A stretch of 64,000 nt of DNA from positions 124,001-188,000 of the forward strand of contig NZ_JBFAKK010000009.1 of the NCBI RefSeq assembly GCF_040655735.1, given 5' to 3'. This DNA is from Phytomonospora sp040655735 (GTDB taxonomy: Bacteria > Actinomycetota > Actinomycetes > Mycobacteriales > Micromonosporaceae). How positions within the stretch are numbered: position 1 is the first letter of the stretch; each line of letters begins with the position of its first letter. The notes under the pieces were generated by a model. It ran no database searches. It saw only the letters and a list, made by a program, of their open reading frames with translations, and had not been told where the DNA came from. The position numbers were made by a program, and so were the translations under genes. Below, piece by piece: positions 15,858 through 24,172 of the stretch.

Positions 15858-16568
15858 ATGTTTCGGGTCGTGGGAAACAATATCAGCGGCGTCGGGGTCC
15901 TCGACAAGGCCGTTCTCATCCTGACCGCGTGCGTGGACGGTGCGAGCCTCGCCGACCTCGTCGAGCACACCGGGTTGCCCCGCGCCACGGCGCACCGGCT
16001 CGCCCAGGCGCTCGAGGCGCACCGGATGCTGGTCCGCGACCCGCGCGGCCGCTGGCACCCAGGCCCACGACTCGGCGAACTGTCGAACGCCACACCCGAC
16101 GTGCTCCTCACCGCGGCCGAGCCCGTGCTGACCGTTCTTCGCGACCAGACCGGCGAGAGCGCCCAGCTCTACCGCCGCCGCGCCGACGAGCGCGTGTGCG
16201 TCGCGGCGTCCGAGCGGTCCAGCGGCCTGCGCGACACCGTCCCGATCGGGTCGGTGCTTCCCATGTCGGCCGGCTCTGCCGCGCAGATCCTGCTCGCGTG
16301 GGAGCCCGCCGAGGCCGTGCTGCCGCTGCTGCCGCGCTGCAAGTTCACCGGCCGCACTCTCGCCGAGGTCCGCCGTCGCGGGTGGGCGCAGAGTGTCGCC
16401 GAGCGCGAGGCCGGGGTCGCCTCCGTCTCGGCTCCGGTCCGCGACCGCACCGGCCGGGTCATCGCCGCCATCTCGGTGTCCGGCCCGATAGAGCGTTTCG
16501 GCCGCCGCCCCGGTGAACGTCACGCCATGGCCGTCATCCGCGCAGGTCAGCGCCTGTCCGGACTGTAG
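15858..16568 (+). CDS. ndgR: IclR-family regulator (NdgR type)
   Basis: About 236 residues. An N-terminal winged helix (GVGVLDKAVLILTAC, then LVEHTGLPRATAHRLAQALEAHRML) is followed by an IclR effector domain (VPIGSVLPMSAGSAAQILLA). The GVGVLDKA start and the leuC-adjacent location identify it with NdgR/AreB, which controls leucine and other amino-acid genes in actinobacteria. Starts at ATG 15858 or GTG 15870 are both possible. Neither has a clear ribosome site, and the operator abuts the ATG, so a leaderless transcript is plausible. Confidence 0.9.
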   Translation: MFRVVGNNISGVGVLDKAVLILTACVDGASLADLVEHTGLPRATAHRLAQALEAHRMLVRDPRGRWHPGPRLGELSNATPDVLLTAAEPVLTVLRDQTGESAQLYRRRADERVCVAASERSSGLRDTVPIGSVLPMSAGSAAQILLAWEPAEAVLPLLPRCKFTGRTLAEVRRRGWAQSVAEREAGVASVSAPVRDRTGRVIAAISVSGPIERFGRRPGERHAMAVIRAGQRLSGL

Positions 16569-16650
16569 GGGCAATACCGCTTTGGAGCTTCCCGGCGCCC
16601 TCCGGTACAGTGTTCTCCGGTGCGCCGAACGAGAACTGACGACGCGCTAT

Positions 16651-16722
16651 TGGGGTATGGTGTAATTGGCAACACGGCTGATTCTGGTTCAGTTGTTCTA
16701 GGTTCGAGTCCTGGTACCCCAG
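16651..16722 (+). tRNA. tRNA-Gln (CTG anticodon)
   Basis: A 72-nt cloverleaf. The acceptor stem TGGGGTA pairs with TACCCCA, the D-arm is GTGTAATTGGCAACAC, the T-arm holds GGTTCGAGTCC, and the anticodon CTG is at 16684-16686, reading CAG. No CCA is encoded. A rho-independent terminator follows directly. Confidence 0.95.
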
Positions 16723-16731
16723 CGTAAAGCG

Positions 16732-16764
16732 ATCCTCCGGCCACTCGCCGGGGGATTTTGTTTT
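16732..16764 (+). terminator. Terminator of tRNA-Gln
   Basis: A ten-base-pair stem (16732-16741 with 16747-16756, one G-U pair), a CACTC loop and a T-rich tract to 16764. It lies 10 nt after the tRNA. Confidence 0.85.
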
Positions 16765-16938
16765 GCCCGGCATCGCTTCCGCGCCATCGGCTTTCGCGCC
16801 GCTGATCCCCTTGCCGTCGCGGTGATCCGGCCCTCGACAGGCCCGCCACGTGCACGGACTCTGCGCCCCTCGACCCGGCGGCCACCCCGCCGAACCGGCG
16901 CGAAGGCCGCCTGTAGACTTACGCAGGTTGTTCCAGAG

Positions 16939-17011
16939 GCCCCCGTCGTCTAGTGGCCTAGGACGCCGCCCTCTCAAGGCGGTAACGGCGGTTCGAATCC
17001 GCTCGGGGGTA
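16939..17011 (+). tRNA. tRNA-Glu (CTC anticodon), copy 1
   Basis: A 73-nt cloverleaf: acceptor GCCCCCG with CGGGGGT, anticodon loop CTCTCAA (anticodon CTC, reads GAG), T-arm GGTTCGAATCC. The three bases after the discriminator are CCA (17012-17014), so this copy encodes its own 3' end. It is identical over 73 nt to the copy at 17824. The preceding 13 bases (GCAGGTTGTTCCA) are also shared. Confidence 0.95.
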
Positions 17012-17019
17012 CCACGCAG

Positions 17020-17046
17020 AAAGCCCGGACTTCGGTCCGGGCTTTT
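17020..17046 (+). terminator. Terminator of tRNA-Glu copy 1
   Basis: An 11-bp stem (AAAGCCCGGAC, 17020-17030), a TTCG tetraloop and the complementary arm ending in TTTT at 17046. Confidence 0.9.
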
Positions 17047-17442
17047 CTCGTTGACGCCGCCCATTTTCGGCCCGCCCATTGACGCGTCGCCGGCCCCATT
17101 ACCCCGGCAAAGCCGTTCGGCCGGATCCGACGCGCTTTCCGCGGCCGACACGGCACACGAATAAGCGAAATCGCCGAGTCCGGCGGCATGATCAGCCGTC
17201 CACTGTGCACGATCATTCGATGGTCGTTGACAGGTCGGCAACTTACCTTCGGTGACATGAACACCGCGCGAACGGCACGGCCGTCTCGCGTCGGTGCCGG
17301 GAAGACCCGACACCCACCCGTCACTACCCGTACCGGATCAGTGACCTTGCCCACCCGAGAACCGCGTGATATCTTTCGATTCTGTGACACAGCTCACAAG
17401 ATACCGCGACGCGGTGAGCAGGAAGAACACGCAGGCGGATGT

Positions 17443-17460
17443 CACGTTCACGCGAACGTG
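17443..17460. promoter_or_regulatory. Inverted repeat upstream of the 78-residue ORF
   Basis: A perfect 7-bp repeat CACGTTC/GAACGTG with a 4-nt spacer, directly upstream of the ribosome site of the ORF at 17473. It could be an operator or a short mRNA hairpin. The rest of 17047-17440 (nearly 400 bp after the tRNA-Glu terminator) shows no gene. Confidence 0.45.
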
Positions 17461-17472
17461 AGGAACCGACCG

Positions 17473-17709
17473 ATGGGAACACCCATCCCCACCACAGCCT
17501 CCCCGGACGACATGCAGAGGACTCCGACAGTGGGTATCAGGAAACACAGCACCGTCCGCGTCGACCGGCCGGCCGACGTCCTCATCCGAAGCCGCCCGCA
17601 CCACACCGGCCTCGGCGACAAGGTGACGAAGCTCTTCGCGGTCGCGGCCTTCAAACTCACCGCCGCGGGCCTCGAAAAGTCCGGCGAGCGCCGCCGGCAC
17701 GGGAAGTAG
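17473..17709 (+). CDS. Small basic protein of unknown function
   Basis: A 78-residue frame between the two tRNA-Glu genes. The ATG has AGGA at 17461-17464. The sequence is basic with an amphipathic C-terminal half (DKVTKLFAVAAFKLTAAGLEKSGE) and a polar head. Codon third positions are GC-rich as in real genes here. No domain is recognised. An inverted repeat just upstream suggests local regulation. The frame is short, so coding status is moderately supported only. Confidence 0.5.
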   Translation: MGTPIPTTASPDDMQRTPTVGIRKHSTVRVDRPADVLIRSRPHHTGLGDKVTKLFAVAAFKLTAAGLEKSGERRRHGK

Positions 17710-17823
17710 CCGACCCGGGAGGCGGGCCGTCCGCACGCCTCCCCACCTGCGATAACGTCACACCGATATCCCCTTGCGCGGGACCCGGTGGGCACCTGTA
17801 AGCTTGCGCAGGTTGTTCCACAA

Positions 17824-17896
17824 GCCCCCGTCGTCTAGTGGCCTAGGACGCCGCCCTCTCAAGGCGGTAACGGCGGTTCGAATCCGCTCGGGGGTA
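17824..17896 (+). tRNA. tRNA-Glu (CTC anticodon), copy 2
   Basis: Identical to copy 1 over all 73 nt but followed by CAA rather than CCA, so the 3' CCA must be added enzymatically. The upstream 26 bases (CCTGTARRCTTRCGCAGGTTGTTCCA pattern, split over 17796-17821) are near-identical to those before copy 1, indicating a tandem duplication that included the promoter-proximal region. Confidence 0.95.
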
Positions 17897-17999
17897 CAAA
17901 TCAACAGCTGCATCATGTGAAGGGTTCGGCGACGACTCACATTAAGTCCGGCGCCACCTTCACCCACCCCGCCCGAGGTTGAGACGGACGGGGTTACGG

Positions 18000-18033
18000 A
18001 GAGGCCCACCTGACGCATCAGGTGGGCCTCTCT
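18000..18033 (+). terminator. Strong hairpin after tRNA-Glu copy 2
   Basis: A 14-bp perfect stem (18000-18013 with 18018-18031) and a CGCA loop. There is no long T tract (TCTCTCG). It separates the tRNA transcript from the tctCBA operon. An ATGTGA/TCACAT inverted pair lies upstream near 17915-17945. Confidence 0.75.
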
Positions 18034-18066
18034 CGTATTCACCGCCGTTCACCCCGAAGGCCGGCG

Positions 18067-18119
18067 GACCACAACGACCACAACTATTTCCACGACCACA
18101 ACGGTGACCACCGTCACCG
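18067..18119. promoter_or_regulatory. Direct repeats and palindrome upstream of tctCBA
   Basis: GACCACAAC occurs three times (18067-18075, 18076-18084, 18094-18102), spaced in units of nine bases. It is followed by a perfect palindrome CGGTGAC-cacc-GTCACCG (18102-18119). This lies 63 bp before the tctC start codon and is a candidate binding region, for example for the CitB-type response regulator encoded at 21858. The regulator assignment is inference. Confidence 0.45.
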
Positions 18120-18181
18120 CTCCCGCGAGCATCGTTTCGTAGCCCCGCCGCAACGGCCGGGAAACGACCGAGGGAGAAGTC

Positions 18182-19207
18182 GTGTCACACACCTTTGGCA
18201 GGCGGCGGGTGCTCACTCGCGGGCTGGCCCTGGCCTGCGCGTCGCTGCTCGCCGCCACCGCCTCCGCCTGCGGCAAGGGCGGCGACGGCGGAGATTCGTC
18301 GTACCCCAGCGACACGCTGCAGATCATGGCGCCGGCCGCCGCGGGCGGCGGCTGGGACCTCACCGCGCGCACGCTCCAGCAGGGTCTCACCGACTCCGGC
18401 CTCGTCAAGAGCGCCGTCGAGGTCTACAACGTCGAGGGCGCCGCCGGAACGCTCGGGCTCGCGCAGCTGGTCACCAAGAACGAGGGCGACCCGCACCAGC
18501 TCATGGTCACCGGTCTGGTCATGATCGGCGGCGTGGTCACCAACAAGTCGCCGGTGAACCTCACGCAGGTCACGCCCATCGCGACTTTGACCGCCGAGCA
18601 GGAGGTCGTCGTCGTCCCGGCCGACTCGCCGTACGAGAACCTCCAGCAGCTCATGGACGCCGCCAAGGCCACCCCCGACGCCATCAACTGGGGCGGCGGC
18701 TCGGCCGGCGGCACCGACCAGATCCTCGTCGGGCTGCTCGCCAAAGCCGCCGGCGCCGACCCGCGCGCCATGAAGTACCTGCCCTACTCCGGCGGCGGCG
18801 AGTCGAAGGCCGCCCTGCTGTCGGGCGACCTGACCGCCGCGGTCTCCAGCGTCAGCGAGTACGCCGACCTCGTCGCCGCGGGCAAGGTCCGGGCTCTCGC
18901 GGTGTCCGGCGCGACCGGCGTCGACGCCGGCGACGGCAAGACCGCGCCCACCATCAAGGAGGCCGGCTACGACGTCGAGCTCATGAACTGGCGCGGCATC
19001 GTGGCTCCCCCCGGGATCGACGACGACGAGCGTGAGGCCGTCATCGCCCTCATCGACAAGCTGCACGCCTCGACGCAGTGGCAGGCGACCCTCGCCGACC
19101 AGGGCTGGAGCGACTTCTACAAGAGCGGCGACGACGCCACCGCCTACTTCGCCTCCGAGACCGAGCGGATCACCGGCGTCCTGAACGACATCGGCCTGGC
19201 CGGCTGA
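18182..19207 (+). CDS. tctC: Tripartite tricarboxylate transporter substrate-binding lipoprotein
   Basis: A 341-residue extracytoplasmic solute receptor of the TctC/Bug family. It has a twin-arginine-like head (GRRRVLTRGLALACASLLAA) and a lipobox at TASAC. The mature part carries the family pattern: APAAAGGGWDLTAR, EVYNVEGAAGTLGLAQL, NWGGGSAGGTDQ, YLPYSGGGESKAALLSGDL and MNWRGIVAPPGI. It would deliver citrate or another carboxylate to TctAB. The GTG start at 18182 has GGGAGAAG upstream. Its stop overlaps the tctB start by one base. Confidence 0.95.
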   Translation: MSHTFGRRRVLTRGLALACASLLAATASACGKGGDGGDSSYPSDTLQIMAPAAAGGGWDLTARTLQQGLTDSGLVKSAVEVYNVEGAAGTLGLAQLVTKNEGDPHQLMVTGLVMIGGVVTNKSPVNLTQVTPIATLTAEQEVVVVPADSPYENLQQLMDAAKATPDAINWGGGSAGGTDQILVGLLAKAAGADPRAMKYLPYSGGGESKAALLSGDLTAAVSSVSEYADLVAAGKVRALAVSGATGVDAGDGKTAPTIKEAGYDVELMNWRGIVAPPGIDDDEREAVIALIDKLHASTQWQATLADQGWSDFYKSGDDATAYFASETERITGVLNDIGLAG

Positions 19208-19797
19208 TGTCCGAAACGACCCCCGAACCGGGGCCGGGCGCGTCCGAGGTGGACGCGCCCGGCCCCGGGCCGAAACCCGCGCGGACGCCGGTCGGCCCGC
19301 GCATCGTCGGCGGCGTCCTGCTCCTGACCGGCCTGTACCTGCTCTGGGAGGCCTACCGGGCGATCGGCGACGACGAGCTGACGATCATCAGCCCTCGCCT
19401 GGCACCGCTCATCGTGACGGGCATGTGGGTGCTGTTCTCCGCCATCTACTTCGTGCGGCAGCTGGTCTCCCCCACCGCCGACTACCCCGTCCCGGGCCCG
19501 CCGGACGGCCATGTGGACACCGAGGATGAGCACACCGCGTCCGACACCGTCCACGACCCCATCGACTGGCGCACCCCGACCCTCGTCGCGGTCCTCCTCG
19601 TCGCCTACGTGCTCCTTCTGGAGCACGCCGGGTTCGTGCTGTCGACGGCCGCGTTCTACCTCGGCGCCAGCCGTGTCCTGGGCAGCCGCAAGTGGATCCG
19701 CGACATCATCGTCGCCGTGGTCCTCGCCCTGGGCGTGTACCTGGCCTTCACCCGCCTGCTCGACATCTTCCTGCCCGAGGGGGTGCTCCCGCTGTGA
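19207..19797 (+). CDS. tctB: Tripartite tricarboxylate transporter small membrane subunit
   Basis: A 196-residue protein with a Pro/Gly-rich cytoplasmic head (1-35) and four membrane segments (about 37-55, 70-90, 125-145 and 165-185), the TctB layout. A charged loop of about 35 residues lies between segments two and three. The ATG overlaps the tctC stop (TGATG) and its own stop overlaps tctA by 4 nt. TctB is needed with TctA for sodium- or proton-coupled carboxylate uptake. Confidence 0.92.
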   Translation: MSETTPEPGPGASEVDAPGPGPKPARTPVGPRIVGGVLLLTGLYLLWEAYRAIGDDELTIISPRLAPLIVTGMWVLFSAIYFVRQLVSPTADYPVPGPPDGHVDTEDEHTASDTVHDPIDWRTPTLVAVLLVAYVLLLEHAGFVLSTAAFYLGASRVLGSRKWIRDIIVAVVLALGVYLAFTRLLDIFLPEGVLPL

Positions 19798-21329
19798 ACC
19801 TCGTGTCCGACCTCCTCGGCGGCTTCGCCACCGTCCTTTCGCCGGAGAACCTGCTCTACGCCGCCATCGGCGTCACCGTCGGCACCTTCGTCGGGGTCCT
19901 GCCCGGCATCGGCCCGGCGCTCACCATCGCGCTGCTCCTGCCGATCACCTTCAGCCTGGACAGCCCCACCGGCGCGTTCATCATGTTCGCCGGGATCTAC
20001 TACGGCGCCATGTACGGCGGATCGACGACCTCGATCCTGCTCAACACCCCCGGGGAGTCGGCCTCGGTCGCCTCGGCCATCGAGGGGCACCAGATGGCCC
20101 GGCGGGGTCGCGCGAAGGCCGCCCTGGCGACCGCCGCGATCGGCTCCTTCGTGGCCGGCACGATCTCCACGATCGGGCTGACGCTGTTCGCCGAACCCGT
20201 GGCGTCCCTGGCGGTCACCTTCCGCGCCTCGGACTACTTCGCGCTCGCCGTGCTCGCCATGGTGTCGGTGACCGCTCTGGTCGGCCGCTCGCTCGTGCGG
20301 GGCCTGATCTCGCTGTCGCTGGGCCTGTTCATCGGGCTCATCGGACTCGACCAGCTCACCGGGCAGGCGCGCTTCACGTGGGACTCGATGCAGCTGTTCG
20401 AGGGCATCGACATCGTGATCGTCATCGTCGGGCTCTTCGCCGTCGGGGAGACCCTGCACATCGCCGCCCGGCTGGGCCGGCTGCCCGAGACCGTCGCGCC
20501 GCTCGGCCCGACCGGCAAGGGCTGGATGTCGCGCCGGGACTGGTCTCGCTCGTGGCGGCCGTGGCTGCGCGGGACCGCCGTCGGCTTCCCCTTCGGGGCA
20601 CTGCCGGCCGGCGGCGCCGACATCCCGACCTTCCTGTCCTACACCTACGAAAAGCACCGCAGCAAGAACAAGGCGGAGTTCGGCAAGGGCGCCATCGAGG
20701 GCGTCGCCGGTCCCGAGGCGGCCAACAACGCCGCCTTCTCGGGTGTGCTCATCCCGCTGCTGACCCTGGGCATCCCGACCTCGGCGACCGCGGCGGTGAT
20801 GCTCGCGTCCTTCCAGGGCTTCGACATCCAGCCCGGCCCGCAGCTGTTCGAGAACTCCTCGACGCTGGTGTGGGCGCTGATCGCCTCGCTCTACATCGGC
20901 AACCTCATGCTGCTGGTGCTGAACCTGCCCCTGATCCGCGTCTGGATCATGGTCCTGAAGATCCCCCGGCCCTCGCTCTACGCCGGGATCCTGGTCTTCG
21001 CCACGCTCGGCGTCTACGCGGTGTCGGGCAGCGTCGACCAGGTGCTGATCGCCTACGGCGTCGGCGTCCTCGGGTTCTTCATGCGCCGCTACGAGTTCCC
21101 GATCGCGCCGGTCATCCTCGGCGTGATCCTCGGACCCATGATGGAGCTCCAGTTCCGGCGGGCCCTGACGGTCTCCAACGGGGACATGTCGGTGTTCTAC
21201 ACGCGGCCGCTGACCGTCGCGCTGCTCGCGCTGGCGGCGATCGCCGTCGTGCTGCCGTACCTGCCGCGCCTGATCGCCGGGATGCGCGGGCGCAGTGCCG
21301 AGCGGTTCGCCTTCGGCGAGGACGACTAG
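19794..21329 (+). CDS. tctA: Tripartite tricarboxylate transporter large membrane subunit
   Basis: A 511-residue, roughly 11-12-TM permease of the TctA family. Signatures seen: GVLPGIGPALTIALLLPITF near the N-terminus, YYGAMYGGSTTSILLNTPGE, the mid-protein repeat GFPFGALPAGGADIPTFLSYT and GIPTSATAAVMLASF. It starts at GTG 19794, overlapping the tctB stop by 4 nt. A GC-rich terminator follows at 21347. Together with tctC and tctB it forms a complete transporter operon. Confidence 0.96.
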   Translation: MNLVSDLLGGFATVLSPENLLYAAIGVTVGTFVGVLPGIGPALTIALLLPITFSLDSPTGAFIMFAGIYYGAMYGGSTTSILLNTPGESASVASAIEGHQMARRGRAKAALATAAIGSFVAGTISTIGLTLFAEPVASLAVTFRASDYFALAVLAMVSVTALVGRSLVRGLISLSLGLFIGLIGLDQLTGQARFTWDSMQLFEGIDIVIVIVGLFAVGETLHIAARLGRLPETVAPLGPTGKGWMSRRDWSRSWRPWLRGTAVGFPFGALPAGGADIPTFLSYTYEKHRSKNKAEFGKGAIEGVAGPEAANNAAFSGVLIPLLTLGIPTSATAAVMLASFQGFDIQPGPQLFENSSTLVWALIASLYIGNLMLLVLNLPLIRVWIMVLKIPRPSLYAGILVFATLGVYAVSGSVDQVLIAYGVGVLGFFMRRYEFPIAPVILGVILGPMMELQFRRALTVSNGDMSVFYTRPLTVALLALAAIAVVLPYLPRLIAGMRGRSAERFAFGEDD

Positions 21330-21346
21330 GCGGCTTCACGAGAGGG

Positions 21347-21376
21347 CGCCGCCCCGGGTTCGGTCCCGGGGCGGCG
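21347..21376 (+). terminator. Terminator of tctCBA
   Basis: A perfect 12-bp GC stem (CGCCGCCCCGGG, 21347-21358, with 21365-21376) and a 6-nt loop. No T tract follows. It lies 17 bp after the tctA stop codon. Confidence 0.75.
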
Positions 21377-21490
21377 TCATGCGCTGCCGCCTTGGGGCAC
21401 GGAGACCGTCGCCGCCCACCGGATGGTCCAGCCGTGGACGTGCCGTGGACTCACCTGAAGCCGGGCATCGCGTCGTTTACGCACCGGCCC

Positions 21491-21838
21491 TCAGGACCCG
21501 CCGTCGGGCCGCGCGAAAGCGCGGTCGTGCGGCGACAGCGCGGCCCGCGCGGAGGCGTCGGCCTCGGCCAGGGCGAGACGGCCGTTCTCGGCGTGCCTGC
21601 ACGCGCCGCGCACCTCCCCGTCGAGAACGTGCAGCCGGTACTCGGCGGTGAAGTCGACGATCCCGCTGACCAGCACCGGCGTCGCCGGGTCGAGCGCGTC
21701 GCCCCCGGGGAGTCTCGACCCGTCGGTGCACGCCAGACCGCGCCGAGTCGCGGCGTCGCGGATCGACTCGGCCGAAGGCGTCAACCGGGGCGGCAGCACG
21801 AGGGTCGCGGGCCGATCCCGTACGGGCTCACCGGCAAC
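21491..21838 (-). pseudogene. Remnant of an ATP-grasp (DUF4343-like) gene with internal deletion
   Basis: The minus frame encodes a head typical of this ATP-grasp family (RPATLVLPPRLTPSAESI then ATRRGLACTDGSRL). It then jumps within about 15 residues to what is normally the C-terminal third: PVLVSGIVDFTAEYRLHVLDGEVRGACRH and AEADASARAALS. Intact relatives are about 250-300 residues, so the central ATP-binding part is missing. No ATG/GTG precedes the conserved head; the first usable start is an internal GTG at 21797-21799. It lies just downstream of the response regulator gene. Family assignment is from memory of the motif pattern. Confidence 0.45.
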
Positions 21839-21857
21839 GGTGCCCGACCCGGCCCCC

Positions 21858-22532
21858 TCAATGCCTCGCCGTCCACCGGTACCTTCGCTCCGGCCGTCCC
21901 GCCGAGCCGTAGCGCAACCGCACCGCGGCCTTCCCCTCGGCGACGAAGTGCTCCAGGTACCGCCGCGTCGCCACCCGCGAAAGCCCCGCCAGACCCGCGC
22001 ATTCGGCCGCTGAGAGGTCATCGTCGGCTTTGCGCAGCGCGGTCCCCACCAGGTCGGCGGTATCGGCGTTGAGGCCCTTGGGCAGCTCGACGCGGGCCGG
22101 GCGCATCGCGACGAAGAGCCGGTCGACGTCGTCCTGGCCGATGTCGCCGTCGGCGGCGAGCCCCTGGTGCGCCACGGCGTAGCGCTCCAGCCGCTCGCGC
22201 ATGCTGTCGAAGGTGAACGGCTTGATCAGGTAGTGGACGACCCCGCCGCGCATCGCCTCGCGCACGGTCTCCACGTCGCGGGCGGCGGTCACGATGAGCA
22301 CGTCGACGGCGACCTTCCCATCGCGCAGGCGCCGCAGCACTTCCAGACCGGTGAAGTCGGGCAGGTAGATGTCGAGCAGGACCAGGTCGGGCGTCAGCCG
22401 CTCGATCTCGGCGAGCGCGTCGGCCCCGTTGTGGGCGAGGCCGACGACCTCGAATCCGGGGACGCGGGACACGAAGCCGCGGTGGACCTTGGCGACCATG
22501 AAGTCGTCGTCGACGATCAGGACGCGGATCAT
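21858..22532 (-). CDS. CitB/DcuR-type response regulator
   Basis: A 224-residue regulator. The receiver domain (MIRVLIVDDDFMVAKVHRGFV, phospho-acceptor D54 in LVLLDIYLPDF, K in LIKPF) is followed by a linker and a C-terminal helix-turn-helix (SAAECAGLAGLSRVATRRYLEHFVAEG) as in CitB/DpiA/DcuR. The GLARVATR-like recognition helix and HKP-type receiver fit control of carboxylate metabolism. The ATG overlaps the kinase stop by 4 nt. The nearby tctCBA operon and tctC2 are the likely targets. Confidence 0.92.
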   Translation of the reverse strand: MIRVLIVDDDFMVAKVHRGFVSRVPGFEVVGLAHNGADALAEIERLTPDLVLLDIYLPDFTGLEVLRRLRDGKVAVDVLIVTAARDVETVREAMRGGVVHYLIKPFTFDSMRERLERYAVAHQGLAADGDIGQDDVDRLFVAMRPARVELPKGLNADTADLVGTALRKADDDLSAAECAGLAGLSRVATRRYLEHFVAEGKAAVRLRYGSAGRPERRYRWTARH

Positions 22533-24094
22533 CGCCGTTCTCCCGTCTCCGAGTGCGGGATGCGGGCGGTGAACACCGATCCGGACACGCTCACGTCGCC
22601 TCCGCGCTGGGTGCAGATCAGTCTGGTGAGGGCGAGACCGAGGCCGTGGCGGCCGTCGGTGGCCGGTTTGGTCGTGTAGCCCTGGCGGAAGACCTCCTCG
22701 GCGAGTTCCGTGGGGACGCCGGGGCCGGAGTCGGTGACGGTGGCGTGGACGGCGCCCTGGCCGTCGGTGCGCACCGAGACCTCGACGCGCCCGTTGGGGC
22801 CGATGGCGGCGAGGGCGTTGTCGACGAGGTTTCCCAGGACGGTGCCGACGTCGACGGCGTGGCGGTCCTCCAGGGGCGGCAGGTCGCTGTCGGGGGCGAG
22901 GGCGAGCTCGGCGCCCTGTTCGGCGGCGACGCTGGCCTTGGCGATGAACAGGGCGGCCAAGGAGGGGTCGCGGATGAGCCGGGTGACGTCCCGGTTGAGT
23001 TCCTCCTGGACCTGGCTCAGGCGGGTGATGTAGCCGATGACCTCGTCGTGCTCGCCGAGTTCGACGAGTCCGGCGATGGTGTGGAGGCGGTTGGCGAACT
23101 CGTGGGCCTGTGCGCGCAGGGTGTCGGTGGTGTGGCGGCTGCGGTCGAGTTCACGGCGCAGGGCGGTGAGCTCGGTGCGGTCGCGCAGGGTGGTGACCGA
23201 GCCGACGCGGCGCCCGCGGACGAGGACGGGCTGCCGGTTGAGGACGACGACCCGGTCGCCGGACAGGACGACGCGGTCGGCACCGGTGACCTTGCCGGTG
23301 AGGACGTCGCGGAGGTGGGGGTCCATGGGTTGCTGGTGGAGGCTGCCGCCGGTCTTGCCTTCGGGGAGGCCGAGGAGGCGGGCGGCCTCGTCGTTGATGA
23401 GGGTGACGCGGTCGGCGGTGTCGGTGCCGACGACGCCTTCGCGGATGCCGTGCAGCATGGCCTCTCGGTGTTCGACGAGCCCGGTGATCTCGACGGGTTC
23501 GAGGCCGAGGGTCTGGCGTTTGACGCGCCGGGCGAGCAGGAGCGAGCCGAGGACGCCGAGGGCGGCGCCGATGGCGAGGTAGGTGAGCAGGTCCGAGCCG
23601 GCCGACAGGAAACGCTCGGGCAGGGTGGGGTAATTGTGGCCGACGATGACGAGGCCGAGGAGGTCGCCGCGTTCGGCGTCCAGGACGGGGACGTGGGCGA
23701 CGAGGAAGGCCGAGCCGTCGTCGATGACGCCGATCCAGGAGCGGCCGGCGAGGGCGTCGCTGCCGCCGAGGCCGGCGGGGCGGCCGGCGTCGGGTCCCGT
23801 GAGGAGTTTCCCGCTCGCGTCGGTGACGACGACGTAGGCCGCGCCGGACACCGCGCGGGCGCTCTCGGCGGCGGCGGCGAGCGCCTCGGATTCGCTGCCG
23901 GTGCCCAGGCTGAGGCGGACGGTGCTGTTGACGGCGAGGTTCTCGCCGACCGAGCGCAGGCGCGCGCCCTCCTGGGTGCGGAAGTCGGCGTCGGACTCGG
24001 CGAGGGACACCGCGGCGACGGCGGAGACGACCAGCAGGACGATGCCGAGCTGAAGCAGGAGGAGCTGACCGGCGAGGGTGAGGCTGCGGCGCAC
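22529..24094 (-). CDS. CitA/DcuS-family sensor histidine kinase
   Basis: A 521-residue kinase. TM1 at about 8-30, extracytoplasmic PAS-like sensor (32-165), TM2 at about 168-188, cytoplasmic PAS (205-300), then the SpoOB-type phospho-acceptor helix with H331 in QAHEFANRLHTIAGL, and the ATPase domain (N426 in GNLVDNALAA, GPGVP, GLGLAL). This is the carboxylate-sensing family. It starts at GTG 24092-24094 with GGAGGAGG upstream; the frame is open far upstream but the extension overlaps tctC2 and is spurious. It is divergent from tctC2. Confidence 0.93.
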   Translation of the reverse strand: MRRSLTLAGQLLLLQLGIVLLVVSAVAAVSLAESDADFRTQEGARLRSVGENLAVNSTVRLSLGTGSESEALAAAAESARAVSGAAYVVVTDASGKLLTGPDAGRPAGLGGSDALAGRSWIGVIDDGSAFLVAHVPVLDAERGDLLGLVIVGHNYPTLPERFLSAGSDLLTYLAIGAALGVLGSLLLARRVKRQTLGLEPVEITGLVEHREAMLHGIREGVVGTDTADRVTLINDEAARLLGLPEGKTGGSLHQQPMDPHLRDVLTGKVTGADRVVLSGDRVVVLNRQPVLVRGRRVGSVTTLRDRTELTALRRELDRSRHTTDTLRAQAHEFANRLHTIAGLVELGEHDEVIGYITRLSQVQEELNRDVTRLIRDPSLAALFIAKASVAAEQGAELALAPDSDLPPLEDRHAVDVGTVLGNLVDNALAAIGPNGRVEVSVRTDGQGAVHATVTDSGPGVPTELAEEVFRQGYTTKPATDGRHGLGLALTRLICTQRGGDVSVSGSVFTARIPHSETGERR

Positions 24095-24172
24095 GGTAGT
24101 CTTCCTCCTCCGGTGGGACGCTGGTGACCTGGCGCACAGGCGATGGGTTTGGAGACTACGCGGAGGTGCGCG

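Noticed and set aside
16939..17896. Integrated element flanked by tRNA-Glu direct repeats
   Set aside because: The repeat extends 26 bp upstream of the tRNA 5' end and covers the whole gene, and no integrase is present; tandem duplication is simpler.
18049..18408. 119-codon minus frame with a Val-rich tail near tctC
   Set aside because: The poly-Val is the reverse of the GACCACAAC repeats; the rest is antisense to the tctC signal peptide region.
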